Shown here: positions 4,807 to 5,297 of the stretch, piece by piece
Layout of the letters: the number at the start of each line of letters is the position of its first letter
Position numbering within the stretch: position 1 is the first letter of the stretch
NCBI GenBank assembly: GCA_025455945.1
Contig: JALOLN010000162.1
Location: 1-5,297 of the forward strand
DNA: 5,297 nucleotides
Direction: 5' to 3'
Source of the DNA: Actinomycetes bacterium
Lineage (GTDB): Bacteria; Actinomycetota; Actinomycetes; Prado026
Position numbers and translations under genes: made by a program
The notes under the pieces: generated by a model
The model's database searches: none
What the model was told of the DNA's origin: nothing
What the model saw: only the letters and a program-made list of their open reading frames with translations

Positions 4807-5297
4807 ATGGGCCGGGTGCGACGGGCGGCGGCACTGGGACTGGCGGCTCAGGCCCTGCTCGTGCTCCACCCGGTCGTCGCGATCTCGTCGACGTTCACGG
4901 GGGCGCAGGTCCTGGGCAAGGCGGTCGCTTACGTCCACGTCGCCGACGTCGCCGGGCAGGGCGTCGCCTCCCTGCTGCCGCCGCTGCTCGTACTCGGCCT
5001 GGCGCTGGCCGCGTGGGGCGTGTGGAGGGGCAGCCGAGGCCGCGCCGCGCTGTGCCTCCAGCTGCCGGTGCTCGGGTTCGCCGTGCTGCCCCAGCTGCGC
5101 CCGTTCACGCTCGCCTCGCACCTGCCGGCCGGGGCCTGGCTCCTGGCGGCTCTCACGCTCACGACCACGGCACTGCTCGTCGGCGTCGTCCGGCGCGGCG
5201 CGGCCCTCCCGGCGCAGACACGGAGCCCCCGTGGGGGCAACCGGCGGTGGTGGTGGCTGGCGGCGTACGGCGTCCTCGTCGCGGCGCTGGCGCTGGC
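4807..5297 (+). CDS. Unrecognised polytopic membrane protein, 5' part (runs off right end)
   Basis: An open frame runs from ATG 4807 to the window edge, 163 full codons without a stop and with strongly G/C third positions. The N terminus is basic (MGRVRR), followed by hydrophobic segments at about 7-27, 53-73, 80-95, 102-128 and, after a basic loop (129-147 with several Arg), WWW at 148-150 leading into another at 151-163. This predicts at least five membrane helices with positive residues after or between them. The segment 39-51 (AVAYVHVADVAGQ) is mildly polar and may be extracytoplasmic. I do not recognise the family. The frame is open back to a TGA at 4759-4761, but ATG 4807 has the best protein start; the ribosome binding site is weak (GCGGGACGG upstream), and GTG 4816 is an alternative. 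It is divergent from the VOC gene. The opposite-strand frames here are Arg/Gln-rich shadows. Confidence 0.75.
   Translation, partial: MGRVRRAAALGLAAQALLVLHPVVAISSTFTGAQVLGKAVAYVHVADVAGQGVASLLPPLLVLGLALAAWGVWRGSRGRAALCLQLPVLGFAVLPQLRPFTLASHLPAGAWLLAALTLTTTALLVGVVRRGAALPAQTRSPRGGNRRWWWLAAYGVLVAALAL

Noticed and set aside
4739..4834. N-terminal extension of the VOC protein to ATG 4834
   Set aside because: It would cross the start of the divergent membrane gene and add residues outside the VOC fold; a good ribosome binding site precedes the ATG at 4738.
4750..5240. Minus-strand open frames opposite the right-edge membrane gene
   Set aside because: Products are Arg/Gln/Ser-rich without domains; the plus strand gives a coherent series of membrane helices.
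1..5297. A novel defence, mobile or biosynthetic multi-gene system
   Set aside because: Neighbouring genes belong to unrelated families, and there are no nucleases, toxins, integrases, repeats arrays or large enzymes; nothing links them into one system.

Overview
The window is about 5.3 kb of very GC-rich DNA. Nearly every third codon position is G or C, GTG starts are frequent (three of the five starts that can be read with fair confidence are GTG or use GTG), and most encoded families are typical of Actinomycetota. A high-GC actinomycete chromosome (Nocardioides-, Intrasporangiaceae- or Cellulomonas-like) is the natural reading, but no marker in the window allows a genus call. The coding density is high, with no stretch over 100 bases lacking a gene. 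There is no sign of a phage, plasmid, transposon, CRISPR array, tRNA or rRNA.

Layout from left to right: the 3' end of a DUF6544/DUF6920-type conserved gene (+); a histidine phosphatase (+) 13 bases later; a DinB/DUF664 family protein (-) that converges on the phosphatase so tightly that both stop codons lie in one CTAG palindrome; a DUF1015 family protein (+), divergent from DinB across 45 bases; a ChrA-type chromate-family transporter (+) 29 bases downstream; a 61-residue tryptophan-rich small membrane protein (+) with its own strong ribosome binding site; a convergent VOC/glyoxalase-fold protein (-); and, divergent from it across 68 bases, the 5' part of an unrecognised polytopic membrane protein (+) that runs off the right end.

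Likely transcription units are: (1) DUF6544 plus phosphatase; (2) DinB alone, leftward; (3) DUF1015 - chrA, perhaps with the small membrane gene; (4) the VOC gene alone, leftward; (5) the right-edge membrane gene. I see no shared pathway. This looks like ordinary chromosomal housekeeping and accessory content with many poorly characterised families. The items most worth a second look are small: a near-perfect 21-bp palindrome in the convergent gap after the small membrane gene, two adjacent inverted repeats in the VOC/membrane-gene divergent gap, and the compact conserved-looking small membrane protein. I found no convincing new multi-gene system.
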